64,000 nt of DNA from Sophora flavescens (Eukaryota > Streptophyta > Magnoliopsida > Fabales > Fabaceae): the NCBI GenBank assembly GCA_030762895.1, contig CM061069.1, positions 85,755,548-85,819,547 of the forward strand. Direction: 5' to 3'. Shown one piece after another: positions 22,033-32,379 of this stretch (position 1 is the stretch's first letter; the number at the start of each line of letters is the position of its first letter). Made by a program: the position numbers and the translations under genes. The notes below the pieces were generated by a model, which saw only the letters and a list, made by a program, of their open reading frames with translations, was not told the origin of the DNA and made no database searches.

Positions 22033-23803
22033 TTAATCACTACTGGGTGCATCATTTGCCATGAAAATCTTCGGAGTTGCTTCCATGTTGAGCTCTTCCT
22101 TTACCACTGGAGACGTTATATCGATCCTGCACACATGACTCTCAAAAGGAGGGTTGTTATATGAGTTAGTCAAATAAAAATCTACCCTACCTTCCTCTAC
22201 ATTCAGAGAGAGTTTGCCATTCTTTACATCTATTATCGCTCCAGTGGTGGCCAAGAATGGCCTTCCAAGAATGATGGGGAATTCAGAATTCCCGTTCATA
22301 TCCAGTACCAGGAAATCGGTAGGGATGAAAAATTTCCCTACCTTTACGGGAACATTCTCTAGTATGCCTAGAGGAGTTCTAGTTGAGCCATCCGCAAATT
22401 GTAAGGAGAATTTGAATGGACTCAACTCTTTGGTTCCCAACCTTTCCAAGATAGTGAGCGGCATCAAGCTCGCACTAGCCCCTAAGTCACATAAGACTTG
22501 GTCTATTTTCACTTCTCCAATTGAGCAAGCAATAGAGAAACTGCCTGGATCTTTTAGCTTTAGAGGCATATTAGTTTGTATATCTACTTGCTTTCTCTTG
22601 ACCAACCTTTGTGGGAAAGGTATTGGGGGTTGGTACGGTGGTGGAGGGACATACTTTGATTTTGGCTCTTCATCCTCGCTCATGTCCTCCTCACATTCCA
22701 CATCCTTTTCAACCACCCCAAGCTTATCATCCCTCAAGTATATGACATTACAATGCTCATTGGGATTAGCTTCGGGTTGCCCCGGGAACGTACCCTTAGG
22801 TCTAGAGTATGTGCTGGCTTGTTGGGCAATCTGAGTTTCTAGCATCTTGTTATGGATGGCTAAGTTATCTACCTTAGATGCTAGCTCTTTTATTGCCTCA
22901 CATCGCCTCTACCTTGTTGTCTAAACTCTTCATTTTGTTTTGTTTGAGTTTCAACAAAACCTTCCAATAAAGACTCAAGTTTAGACTTTTGTACCTGAGG
23001 ATACCCCGCTGTGGGTTTCCTATTACCTTGGCCTTCTTGGAACTCATGGTTCAGCGTGTTGCTGTAGTTCCCGTACGAGAGGTAAGGGCTGTTCTTCCTT
23101 CCTTGGTTGTAAGCATTTGGAGGATCATAGTTTGGTAACTTCAGGTTCATGTCATAGAAGTTGTGACAAGAGTTCACTTGTTCCCCCGAAGCGCCGGATC
23201 CATGAGCAATACCACGCTAGCACTCCATTATGTCATGTCCCTGCATTCCACAAATCTCACAAACAATGTTAGTAGCACCTATTGAACTCATGTTAGATCT
23301 TTCAAGCTGATCAAAGCATTTATTCAGTGAGTCTATTTTAGACATGATGAGATCAGTGCTATTCATTTCAAACATACCCCTCGAAATCTTTTTCGGGTTA
23401 TTACCTCTTTCTGAACCCCATTGGTGGTAGTTGATGGCCATGTTTTCAATGATGTAGAATGCCTCAGTCAGAGGCCTATTCAAAAAGGCTCCACCAGCTG
23501 CGGAGTCAAGTGACACCTTCGAAGAGTAGTCCAATCCGTTGTAGAAGGTGTGCACTAATAACCACCTCTCGAGTCCAAGATGTGGGCATGACTCCAGCAA
23601 TCCCTTGTAGCGATCCCAAGCTTCTGATAAGCATTCTCCGTCTTTTTGGAATAAGTCGGTGATCTGGGTTCTTATGTAAGCCGTCTTGGATGGAGGGAAG
23701 AATTACTCCAAGAATGCCTGCTCCAGTTGGTCCCAAGTCGACAAGGTATTAGCGGGAACTTGTTTCAGCCAAACTTTTGCTTTTCCAGTCAGAGATGAGG
23801 GGA
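22033..23803 (-). pseudogene. Athila-2 gag (3' part) and aspartic protease
   Basis: On the minus strand from 23803: gag core with FYNGLDYSSKVSLDSAAGGA (about 23490-23550), zinc knuckle CEICGMQGHDIMEC (C-X2-C-X4-H-X4-C, near 23220-23265), a Gln/Asn-rich linker, then protease with CDLGASASLMPL (active site usually D-S/T-G-A; here DLGA) near 22470-22505 and EFPIILGRPFLATTGAIIDV near 22240-22300. It ends at the stop at 22033. Breaks: TAA at 23703-23705, TAG at 23217-23219 and a frame change near 22905. The 5' part of gag lies at 29400-29770, beyond the nested element. Gag would form virus-like particles and protease would process them. Confidence 0.88.
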
Positions 23804-23808
23804 ATAAC

Positions 23809-25286
23809 TGATGAGCCTCTGTTTGACTGGTTTTATAACTGGTAAAGACCTTGGCTTTGTGCTAATTTTATATCATTTTCACCCAAATTAGACTTGATTG
23901 TCCTTAAGTAGTATTTTGAGTCTGTAAAGTGTTTTTATGTTAATTTAGTTGATTTATAGTTAAATAAAACACTTATGTTATTTTCTTATTTTCAGGGTAA
24001 TAAAAAGGAAATAATTCTGGTTCGCCTCGCGAGAATACCAAAAGCTGATGACTGTTCGCATTATTCGCGTCGCGAGACAGTGTTCGCCTCGCGAGTCCGT
24101 GGATTCCAGAAGTTGTATAAAAACCTGTTTGAAGTCAGAACAGGAAAGCTAAAAGGAAGCCCAACAACTTTCATGAAGAACTCAGATGCTGAATTGGATG
24201 TATAGTGGGTCACATTGGGCCTTGAAGTCAGAACATAATTGCTGTCACTGGAACCTGAAATGGTCATGAAGATTGGACCATAACTTGGGCTGTAGATGTC
24301 GGTTGGAACTGAAACCGGTGGCAAATGAAAGATCAAACAAAGAGCTTTAACTCTCATTAAGACCATTATTCCAAACAGAGCCGTTTTGAAGGGCTTTAAT
24401 CCATGTGAAGTCAGAGGCGTTTCAGCTGCCCTATGAGTTGAATGTGGACATAACTCCCTCATCTTAATTCATAATTAAGCAAATTAAGTGGTTTTGGAAA
24501 GCTAAGAGGCAGAGGTTGAAGTCAATAAAAGGAGCATTCAGATATTGAGAGAGGAGTTAGTCATAGTGAGGGGAGTCAGAGAGTTAGCCAGTTTTGGCTA
24601 GTCTTTGATAGTCAGTAGTAGTAGTTTATTTTCCTTCCTTTTCTTTTATGTTTATTTTTGTAATGGAGAATTAGTCTCCTAGATTAATCTACTGTGATTG
24701 GTTTCTATTACATTTGAGGTTCTATAATTCCTATTTTATTTGCCTTTCTCTTTTCGATGCAATGCTATATGTTTCTGTTTGTTATTTCAGGAATGTATAG
24801 TGTTGTATTGATTCATTTCGGTGATGCCATGTTCTTATACTTAATCGCGTTTGTTATTTCGCGTGTGTTCATTCATGTTCGTTTGTTCATGAGGGCTTAA
24901 CCCCGTTTGTTATTTCGGGAATAGGAGCATGCATCCGTAGTAGTGATTGCGTTGTTAATTGTTGCTACAACTGAAAGGGGATTAGAATCCGCCTAGGGCT
25001 TGGATTTATTTGAACCAATGATAGTGGGAAACCAAGAACAGTAGGTTAATCGTTCTTTAGTTTATTTGATAATTTTTTAACTGCTTGTTTTCTTACTCTG
25101 TTTTTATTTTGTTTTCTTTATTTTAATTGCACTCAATCCAAAACCCCCCAAAAACTAACTTTTGATTTTCTGTTAATAATAACAACAACTAAAGAGTCCT
25201 TGAGAGACGATATCTGAGTTGTCGCTCTATACTACATTATTTTAATAATCGCTCGTTCTTTTTGGCGCGTGGCGACAGCGCGGTCA
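23809..25286 (+). repeat. 5' LTR of the nested non-autonomous element
   Basis: Starts TGATGAGCCTCTG, ends GACAGCGCGGTCA. It contains three TTCGC-TCGCGAG boxes (24019-24095) just upstream of TATAAAAA (24116-24123), a reasonable core promoter; CAATAAAAGGAGC near 24523 is an alternative. The short ORFs inside occur identically in the other LTR and are not genes. Confidence 0.95.
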
Positions 25287-25291
25287 AAAAT

Positions 25292-25309
25292 TGGCGCCGT
25301 TGCCGGGGA
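25292..25309 (+). other. Primer binding site complementary to tRNA-Asp
   Basis: TGGCGCCGTTGCCGGGGA lies five bases after the 5' LTR and matches the complement of the 3' end of plant tRNA-Asp(GTC) over 18 bases. Minus-strand cDNA synthesis would start here. Athila elements use this primer. Confidence 0.9.
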
Positions 25310-25410
25310 CTCTCGTTTGTTGTTATTAGCAGAAAGTTACATTTAAAAAAAAAAAAACCTTTTGCATTCCTGAATTAGTTCTGTCTGCTTTGTCTGGATG
25401 TTTGATTGCC

Positions 25411-26523
25411 ATGGATAATTACATGTATGGATATTTGCCTAATGTTTATTATGAACCACCACCTTGCATGTATTATCCTGAGTTTAGTGAGCCACCACCA
25501 TACTATCCTAGCCAAGTGACCACCTCTGCACCTTCCGAACCTTCACAGAGCACCTTGGATGAGATTGCTTCAATGCTACAACAAATGGAAGAGAACAATC
25601 AACGGATGGCACAACAAGATCTTGAATTTCAACGGATGATGGAGGCTGAATACCAGAGGGACCAAGCTGAATCTCGGAAGTTGTGGGCTCTAATTGATCA
25701 AGTTACCGCCAACTCGACTGCAATGCTGACTCCACAGCCCCTTGAAGAACCTACAGAGGCACAAGTTATTCTTGAAAATATTTCTGATGATAATTCTGAT
25801 AATATTTCTGTTGATGATGAATTGTGTGTTGAATCCCCTGATTCTAATGATTGTTATTGTGATGGCAGTGCTGCTTTGTGTATATTCTGTTATGCAGCTT
25901 TATACTGTTCAGGAAACATAGAGAAGGAGGATCAGGAGGACATCCGCTCCACCATTCCTGAGGATGATGAAAAACCTGTGGAAGTAGATGATTCAATTAA
26001 ATCAGATGAATGTGTTGAGAGTAATGGGGTGGATGCACTGTGTGAAGAATTCCCAGACTTTCTAACTTTTTCTGATTCATTTTCTTGTAATATATGTACT
26101 AACTCTAACCTTTGTGTGGTGTGTGTTGAAATTTCTGCATGTATAGCAGGTGATGAATTTGTTCGTGCAGTGAATGAAGAAAGTGCAGAAAATGAAGCAG
26201 CACCAGTAACCCCAGCTAACTGTTTGCCACCTCCCCCTGTGGAACCAAAAGCTCTGGATTTTGCACCCTTGGATTTTGCACCATGGCCGGTCCAAGAGGT
26301 TGAGCCCCACTTCTATTGGGGAGACTTTGTTGAGAAAGCGGTCAGCTGTGACCCGAAGGGGAGTGAGAAGTCCGCCGCACTCGGCAAAGTCATCATAATT
26401 GTCAAGTGCTCACTCCCACATCAAGGCTGCAAGTTAGGGAAGCATGGAACAAGCTTCCGTCCTTTGGCTACCACATGGGCCTTATGTTACAAACAATGGG
26501 ATCCTGGTGGACCACTCCAATGA
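25411..26523 (+). CDS. Uncharacterised 370-residue protein of a non-autonomous retrotransposon
   Basis: Not recognised. The first ATG after the PBS (25411, GCCATGG context) opens an uninterrupted frame of 370 codons; an upstream in-frame extension lacks an ATG. N-terminus (1-40): Pro/Tyr-rich. Residues about 47-98: a Gln/Glu/Met-rich likely coiled coil. Residues 110-260: strongly acidic, with two cysteine clusters, Cys139-166 (pairs C-X-C and C-X2-C) and Cys226-244 (C-X2-C-X5-C-X2-C-X5-C), the second arranged like a small zinc-binding site. Residues 281-291 repeat LDFAP twice; the last 70 hold a basic, Trp/Cys-containing tail. There is no CCHC knuckle of gag type, no protease motif and no membrane segment. 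The frame is intact in a very young element, so it may still be made. Role unknown. Confidence 0.75.
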   Translation: MDNYMYGYLPNVYYEPPPCMYYPEFSEPPPYYPSQVTTSAPSEPSQSTLDEIASMLQQMEENNQRMAQQDLEFQRMMEAEYQRDQAESRKLWALIDQVTANSTAMLTPQPLEEPTEAQVILENISDDNSDNISVDDELCVESPDSNDCYCDGSAALCIFCYAALYCSGNIEKEDQEDIRSTIPEDDEKPVEVDDSIKSDECVESNGVDALCEEFPDFLTFSDSFSCNICTNSNLCVVCVEISACIAGDEFVRAVNEESAENEAAPVTPANCLPPPPVEPKALDFAPLDFAPWPVQEVEPHFYWGDFVEKAVSCDPKGSEKSAALGKVIIIVKCSLPHQGCKLGKHGTSFRPLATTWALCYKQWDPGGPLQ

Positions 26524-27916
26524 GTTTTCTTAACCCTTATTCTTTTTAATTTTCTTTTGCTTTACTTTATTGCTGTTTTGTTTTTAATAAAGCTCCTGAA
26601 TAATTTGAGAAGCTCAGGAGTTGTGTTTGAGTCTTTTGTTGGAAAGTTTATTGGATTTTATTGATTTTGGATAGATTGATTGCATAATATGTGTTGACTG
26701 TTTTCCCCCTAGGATTTGAAAAATTTTTGAAAATTGATCCCCATATGATTGAAAACTGAACTTTGAGATTTTATTATGATGGCATGATTTATGATAAGTT
26801 TGGGGTGATAGGAAGCACACACTAGGGATAGAATCTCAGTTAAACAATTTGCATAAATGTCCAGGTGAGGTTTTGAGCCTCCAACATGTTTTTGACTGTG
26901 AGAATCTCTTTTAAGTTGCACTTTCCTGAATTTGATTGAATCTCTTTTTGGTTTGCATGATTATGTGTTTGCTTCAGATGATTTAGGCATTTTCTTTGTA
27001 AATAGCTACTTGGCCTAAAATAACCAATTCCTGATGCATGTTCCCTAGTTAGCCCCTTTGAGCCTGATTAGCCTGTTAATTCTTGTTAACCTTATGTTAC
27101 AAGCTAAAATCTAAAAAACCATGTTAACCCGATCTTAGGATTAGGAGAGCATGGAAGCTTAGTGAGAAATTGGTTGCAAGAAATTAAGTTTGGGGTGGCT
27201 ACCCGGTGCAATGTGTTGTTTGGGATTGGGAAAAAGAAAAAAAAATAATAGAAAAAAAAAAGAGAGAAAAGAAAAGAAAAAAAAAAGTGCAAAAATACCA
27301 AAAAGAAATAAAAAGGCTGTAGTCACCCAAGGCATAAAAGAAAAATGAGAAAAGGAACTTGAGTGGAAATTCAAAGTATAAATAATGTTCATGCTCTCTT
27401 AGTTCCTAGGGTCTTCAGCCTAGTTCCTTTGTATATCCTACCCTTAGCCAGGCCCCATTACAATCATAAAAAGACCTTTTGATGTTGCATGCATGTTCTC
27501 TGTGGGAACCATTTTGAGATGAAAATCAAATTTATGGGAAGTGCTCTTAAAAGTGAAACTGAGTGAAATGTTGATAACCTGACACAAACTGAGCGATTGA
27601 GTGAAACACAAATTTCCCTTGTGAGGATGGCAGTTGTCTGGATTTGGTGATCTCCCTTTTGTGTGTGACTTAGATCCCTTGCTTAGATTTCTGATTGCCT
27701 AAAGGATGAAATTCTCAATTGTTTGGAATAAATGATTGTGGGGATTGCTTTGTTGAAAGGGGGGAACATTGAAAGAAACTGTTTTGATGAAATTGCTTGG
27801 ATTTGTGCAAAGTTGATTGAATCTTTTGAGCTTGCCAGGTCTTGAGTTTTTTTTTTTTTAAAGTTTTTGAGTTTTAGTTTTCTTGGGGACAAGCAAAGTT
27901 TAAGTTTGGGGTATTT
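26524..27916 (+). other. 3' non-coding region and PPT of the nested element
   Basis: About 1.4 kb without a plausible gene. AAGTTTGGGGTG-type phrases occur at about 26798, 27186 and 27902; the last, after GGGGACAAGCAAAG, abuts the 3' LTR. An A-rich tract at 27230-27300 accounts for the T-rich minus-strand ORFs. Confidence 0.75.
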
Positions 27917-29394
27917 TGATGAGCCTCTGTTTGACTGGTTTTATAACTGGTAAAGACCTTGGCTTTGTGCTAATTTTATATCATTTTCACCCAAATTAGA
28001 CTTGATTGTCCTTAAGTAGTATTTTGAGTCTGTAAAGTGTTTTTATGTTAATTTAGTTGATTTATAGTTAAATAAAACACTTATGTTATTTTCTTATTTT
28101 CAGGGTAATAAAAAGGAAATAATTCTGGTTCGCCTCGCGAGAATACCAAAAGCTGATGACTGTTCGCATTATTCGCGTCGCGAGACAGTGTTCGCCTCGC
28201 GAGTCCGTGGATTCCAGAAGTTGTATAAAAACCTGTTTGAAGTCAGAACAGGAAAGCTAAAAGGAAGCCCAACAACTTTCATGAAGAACTCAGATGCTGA
28301 ATTGGATGTATAGTGGGTCACATTGGGCCTTGAAGTCAGAACATAATTGCTGTCACTGGAACCTGAACTGGTCATGAAGATTGGACCATAACTTGGGCTG
28401 TAGATGTCGGTTGGAACTGAAACCGGTGGCAAATGAAAGATCAAACAAAGAGCTTTAACTCTCATTAAGACCATTATTCCAAACAGAGCCGTTTTGAAGG
28501 GCTTTAATCCATGTGAAGTCAGAGGCGTTTCAGCTGCCCTATGAGTTGAATGTGGACATAACTCCCTCATCTTAATTCATAATTAAGCAAATTAAGTGGT
28601 TTTGGAAAGCTAAGAGGCAGAGATTGAAGTCAATAAAAGGAGCATTCAGATATTGAGAGAGGAGTTAGTCATAGTGAGGGGAGTCAGAGAGTTAGCCAGT
28701 TTTGGCTAGTCTTTGATAGTCAGTAGTAGTAGTTTATTTTCCTTCCTTTTCTTTTATGTTTATTTTTGTAATGGAGAATTAGTCTCCTAGATTAATCTAC
28801 TGTGATTGGTTTCTATTACATTTGAGGTTCTATAATTCCTATTTTATTTGCCTTTCTCTTTTCGATGCAATGCTATATGTTTCTGTTTGTTATTTCAGGA
28901 ATGTATAGTGTTGTATTGATTCATTTCGGTGATGCCATGTTCTTATACTTAATCGCGTTTGTTATTTCGCGTGTGTTCATTCATGTTCGTTTGTTCATGA
29001 GGGCTTAACCCCGTTTGTTATTTCGGGAATAGGAGCATGCATCCGTAGTAGTGATTGCGTTGTTAATTGTTGCTACAACTGAAAGGGGATTAGAATCCGC
29101 TTAGGGCTTGGATTTATTTGAACCAATGATAGTGGGAAACCAAGAACAGTAGGTTAATCGTTCTTTAGTTTATTTGATAATATTTTAACTGCTTGTTTTC
29201 TTACTCTGTTTTTATTTTGTTTTCTTTATTTTAATTGCACTCAATCCAAAACCCCCCAAAAACTAACTTTTGATTTTCTGTTAATAATAACAACAACTAA
29301 AGAGTCCTTGAGAGACGATATCCGAGTTGTCGCTCTATACTACATTATTTTAATAATCGCTCGTTCTTTTTGGCGCGTGGCGACAACGCGGTCA
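27917..29394 (+). repeat. 3' LTR of the nested non-autonomous element
   Basis: Same 1,478-bp length as the 5' LTR, with six substitutions found by eye (near 28356, 28621, 29101, 29181, 29322 and 29386). It ends GACAACGCGGTCA at 29394, followed by the target duplicate ATAAC. Confidence 0.95.
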
Positions 29395-29399
29395 ATAAC

Positions 29400-29770
29400 C
29401 TTAAGCGTATAGCATCGACCAGGGCGCCATGAATTCTAACTGCATCGGTGAACTCCAAGAATGTCTCCACGTGGTCAGTCGGGTCCTCCGAGGGCAATCC
29501 TCCAAATTGATGTTGCCTAATCATGTTCATGAGCATAGGCGGTATAGTGTAGTTTTCCGCCTCGATCTCTGGCCTTGCAATCCCAATTCGTAAACCCCTC
29601 GCATTTGGGGCTGCGTAGTCCTTCAATGGTTTTGTATCCGTTAGATTCGTCATGAGTGGAATGGGAATCAAACTCTCTCTCTCACTTTGTAGTCTCCTAC
29701 GTCTATGAAAGGTCCATTCGATTTCGGGGTCAACCTCTATAAGGTCTCCAAGACTTAGGGATCTTTGCAT
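29400..29770 (-). pseudogene. Athila-2 gag, 5' part
   Basis: The minus-strand ATG at 29770 lies about 135 bases after the PBS and starts MQRSLSLGDLIEVDPE, the usual opening of this gag. It continues through PPMLMNMIRQHQFGGLPSED and VETFLEFTDAVRIHG to AIRLRL, where the nested element interrupts. The reading resumes at 23803 with FPSSLTGKAKVWLKQ in the same frame, so the break is the insertion alone. Confidence 0.88.
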
Positions 29771-29906
29771 AAATGAGAAAAAAACACAGAGAGATAGATA
29801 CTCTAAAAAGAGATAAAAAAAATTTAAAAAATTATAAAAATTAAATAAAAAGAAAAAGTCCAGAAAAATCAAATTAAAAATTAAATTGAGATTCGAGAAA
29901 GCACAA

Positions 29907-29924
29907 TCCCCGGCAACGGTGCCA
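29907..29924 (-). other. Athila-2 primer binding site (tRNA-Asp type)
   Basis: On the minus strand TGGCACCGTTGCCGGGGA, one base different from the perfect tRNA-Asp site at 25292, six bases after the 5' LTR end. It fixes the direction of Athila-2 as minus. Confidence 0.85.
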
Positions 29925-29930
29925 AAAACT

Positions 29931-31144
29931 TGATGTTGTACGAGTGCACGTGCGATCCGGCAAGTGTACCGGATTCGTCGCCAAGTAATAAAAAGATATC
30001 GATCCCACAGAGACCCTGATATCAAATCGCAACTAATTATCAAATCGACTAAAATGGACTATAGAAAAGGATTTTGAAAAGGTTTTTGATATTTGAAATA
30101 AGAGATAACTTAGGAAATCAGATAAGGAATGCAATCAAGTAAAACAGAAAGTAAATCAATTTATGGTTTTTCATATCTAAATGGATTCCTAGGAATTGGG
30201 TTACCAACAAGATTGTTTGTGTTACTAAATTGTTTACCCTTTGTTAATTATCGAAAATTGCCTTGAAGGCGAATTTATCCCCGAATAGTTAATGCTCCCT
30301 CTTGGGTTACAAAAACCGTGCCCAATTAAAACAACCCCTACTCTCGTGGTAGTCGAATTTAGATTGGACCCTTTATGTTTCGTGACAATTCGTTAATCCT
30401 CGAAGGACCGCTTCTAACCCTCGTGATTTAAGTCCTAAGTCTGATTCTATAGATCCGATACCTAAGTTCACCGCTAGGTTCCTCCTTAGAATATCTACGT
30501 CACGCAAATAAGCGGCTGCCGAATTTACGAGTACTTAAAACACTAGAAATCATATCTAAATCAAAATCGCAATTAACAAAGATAAAACATCAATTCATTA
30601 CCATAAACAAACCTTGGGCATAGCCCCAATCCCTAGAAATTAAACTTCTACTCAAGCCTTGCCATGGTGATGACAAGCTTGGTTAACAACAACATGAAAT
30701 AAAACTAAGAGAAGAGAAGAAGAAGAAGAAGAAGAGAGATCCTAAATTATAGCCTAAGAGTAGCAGCCAAAAGTCCTGGTTCATCTCTGGCTAGATGCCT
30801 TATTTATAGATGTAGGAAGTTTGAATCCCAATCAAACACAAATTTACCTCAAAATCAGTTGCTTCAGATCCAAGTAATGCGCGTCACGACCGTGATGGGC
30901 ATCATACCTAGGTCGTGATGAGCTCTGTTTGGCTCATTTTATTCACTTTTCAAGCCCCATCTTTAGGTAAGCTCCATCATGGTTGATCTTGAGCATTTAA
31001 TCCTTAATTTCTGCAAAAAAACACCACAAAACCGCCTTACCCGTTCCAAGGTAAAAACTAACAAAAATTAAATTAAAAATGCCTAAACTATATGAAAATG
31101 CATGCAAAATGACAATGAAATATGAGGTGTAATCACACTCATCA
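29931..31144 (-). repeat. Athila-2 5' LTR (1,214 bp)
   Basis: Bounded by TGATGTTGTACGAG at 29931 and CACTCATCA at 31144, with TTGAC following. It has a single minus-strand TATA box (TATTTATA on the plus strand, 30801-30808) and a short (GAA)n tract. It differs from the 3' LTR at many positions, clearly more than the LTRs of the element nested in it, as the nesting order requires. Confidence 0.9.
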
Positions 31145-31149
31145 TTGAC

Positions 31150-32379
31150 ACGTCGTTTATCCTTAAGGGATTGTGTCAGACATTTGAATGAGGTACCGTC
31201 ATGGAAGAATTTTCGGAAGAATTTTTTGAGAATATCTTAGGGTTTCCATTTGCAAAAGATATAGAGTTTTAATTGATCTAGTTTCTAGATTCAGGTTGAT
31301 CTCTATCGTTTTGTTTAGGATGTCACCTACAAAGTTAATCTAATTAGACGACTCGATTCGAACTGGAGGATCTGTGATCCAAGCAGTTTGTTAGATCAAG
31401 TATTTTCCGTAGGAAGCATTAATGTTGTGTGAAGGTTCAAGACTCCGCGTGGATTGTCGACAATTCAACAAAGTGATGATTGTGAACAAATATTCTCTGC
31501 CGTGTGTAGTTGATTTGATAAATCACTCACGAAGAATCGTTGTCTACTCACAGATCGACTTGAGGACAAGTTATCACCAAATTAGAGTGAAGACCTATTT
31601 AAGATTTTGCGTTGTTGACTGAGCCTATGAGGAAAGATCAACTCTTCGTATGACTAAGAGACTGACAAGTTGTTCGTGATCGTGCCGATTCAGGATGACC
31701 AAACTAAGCGCGTCAGAAAGGACCTTTGCGCTTGTGGGATTCCTAGGCGAATAGATTTAAATCTTCAACCTTAGGTGAGTGTCCCAGGATTAAGAAAATT
31801 CTTATTTGTATTGTTCATTCCTTATTATAATTGTTTCTCAAATTCCATTTGTTGTATTAGACAATCACGGCGGTACGTTTTGTACATGCCAAACTCACTT
31901 TTCTAACCTTGATTTAAAGTCTATCACGACTTCCAAAATTGGTTCTGATAGTCTGGATATTTTCATATTTCTTTTAAAATATGTTATAAGTATTTCTTGA
32001 GTTGTGTAACACATATGGCTTCTTGATAATAGAAGTTTCTTGATGAAACTTAATCTGGTTACTTTTACTTTTGGTGGAAGTGATCCAGTCTGAAATTTCG
32101 TCGGACTTTTATCCTTTTTAAATCGTTGTTTGGTAAAGTTCTTGTGAAAGAAGAAACTTTATTAGATTCATGTTTGTAAAAGTGTACCGATCATGCATTT
32201 TTACACCCATGAACCTAATAAAGAATCTTTTTACGCACTGGATATTCATGTATTCTTTTCAGATTGCCAAAGTTATTCTATATACTTTCTTGTGAGAGTA
32301 AGACCTTGGGATTAAGAAATCCAATTTAGTTTTGAGCCATGAAATTTCGAGGACGAAATTTTTTTAAGTGGGGTAGTAA
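31150..32379 (+). pseudogene. Tekay-1 internal remnant: RT fragment and pol tail
   Basis: A frame at 31422-31622 encodes an eroded chromovirus RT N-terminal part: LRVDCRQFNKVMIVNKYSLP and YSQIDLRTSYHQIRVK. The RT active site, RNase H and integrase core are gone. From 31712 to 32340 nothing coding can be recognised. The end TTTCGAGGACGAAATTT then AAGTGGGGTAG (32366-32378) is the well-known chromovirus pol end and PPT, directly before the LTR. With 17856-18071 the internal region is only about 1.45 kb, so this is a deletion derivative. Confidence 0.78.

Larger units (their letters stand above)
23809..29394 (+). mobile_element. Young non-autonomous LTR retrotransposon with unknown ORF, TSD ATAAC
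   Basis: Two 1,478-bp LTRs (23809-25286 and 27917-29394), TG...CA ends, ATAAC at 23804-23808 and 29395-29399, a perfect tRNA-Asp PBS and a PPT-like tract make a complete element of 5,586 bp. By eye the LTRs differ at six positions without indels (0.4%). The PBS, LTR start TGATGAG and repeated AAGTTTGGGGTG motifs tie it to the Athila lineage, but gag, protease, RT, RNase H and integrase are all absent. The only substantial frame is the unknown ORF at 25411-26523. It inserted into Athila-2 gag in the opposite orientation. Confidence 0.95.
18072..31144 (-). mobile_element. Athila-lineage gag-pro-only retrotransposon (Athila-2), TSD TTGAC
   Basis: The LTRs are 18072-20031 and 29931-31144; TTGAC flanks the element at 18067-18071 and 31145-31149. 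On the minus strand the order is 5' LTR (29931-31144), tRNA-Asp-type PBS (29907-29924), gag, zinc knuckle, protease, non-coding region, PPT-like tract and 3' LTR. No RT, RNase H or integrase is present. A younger element (23809-29394) sits inside gag; without it and its duplicated target the length is about 7.5 kb. The intact target is seen at 48824-48828 in the second Tekay-1 copy. It would need enzymes from an autonomous Athila. Confidence 0.92.

Noticed and set aside
22214..22834. 206-residue plus-strand ORF
   Set aside because: Antisense to the well-supported Athila-2 protease on the minus strand.
24061..24462. 133-residue minus-strand ORF, present again at 28169-28570
   Set aside because: It lies inside the LTR and recurs only because the LTR does; no domain, and it is antisense to the LTR promoter region.
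25292..25309. Possible tRNA-Asp gene
   Set aside because: Only the 18-base primer binding site is present, with no cloverleaf; the same holds at 29907-29924 and, for tRNA-Met, at 43035-43046.
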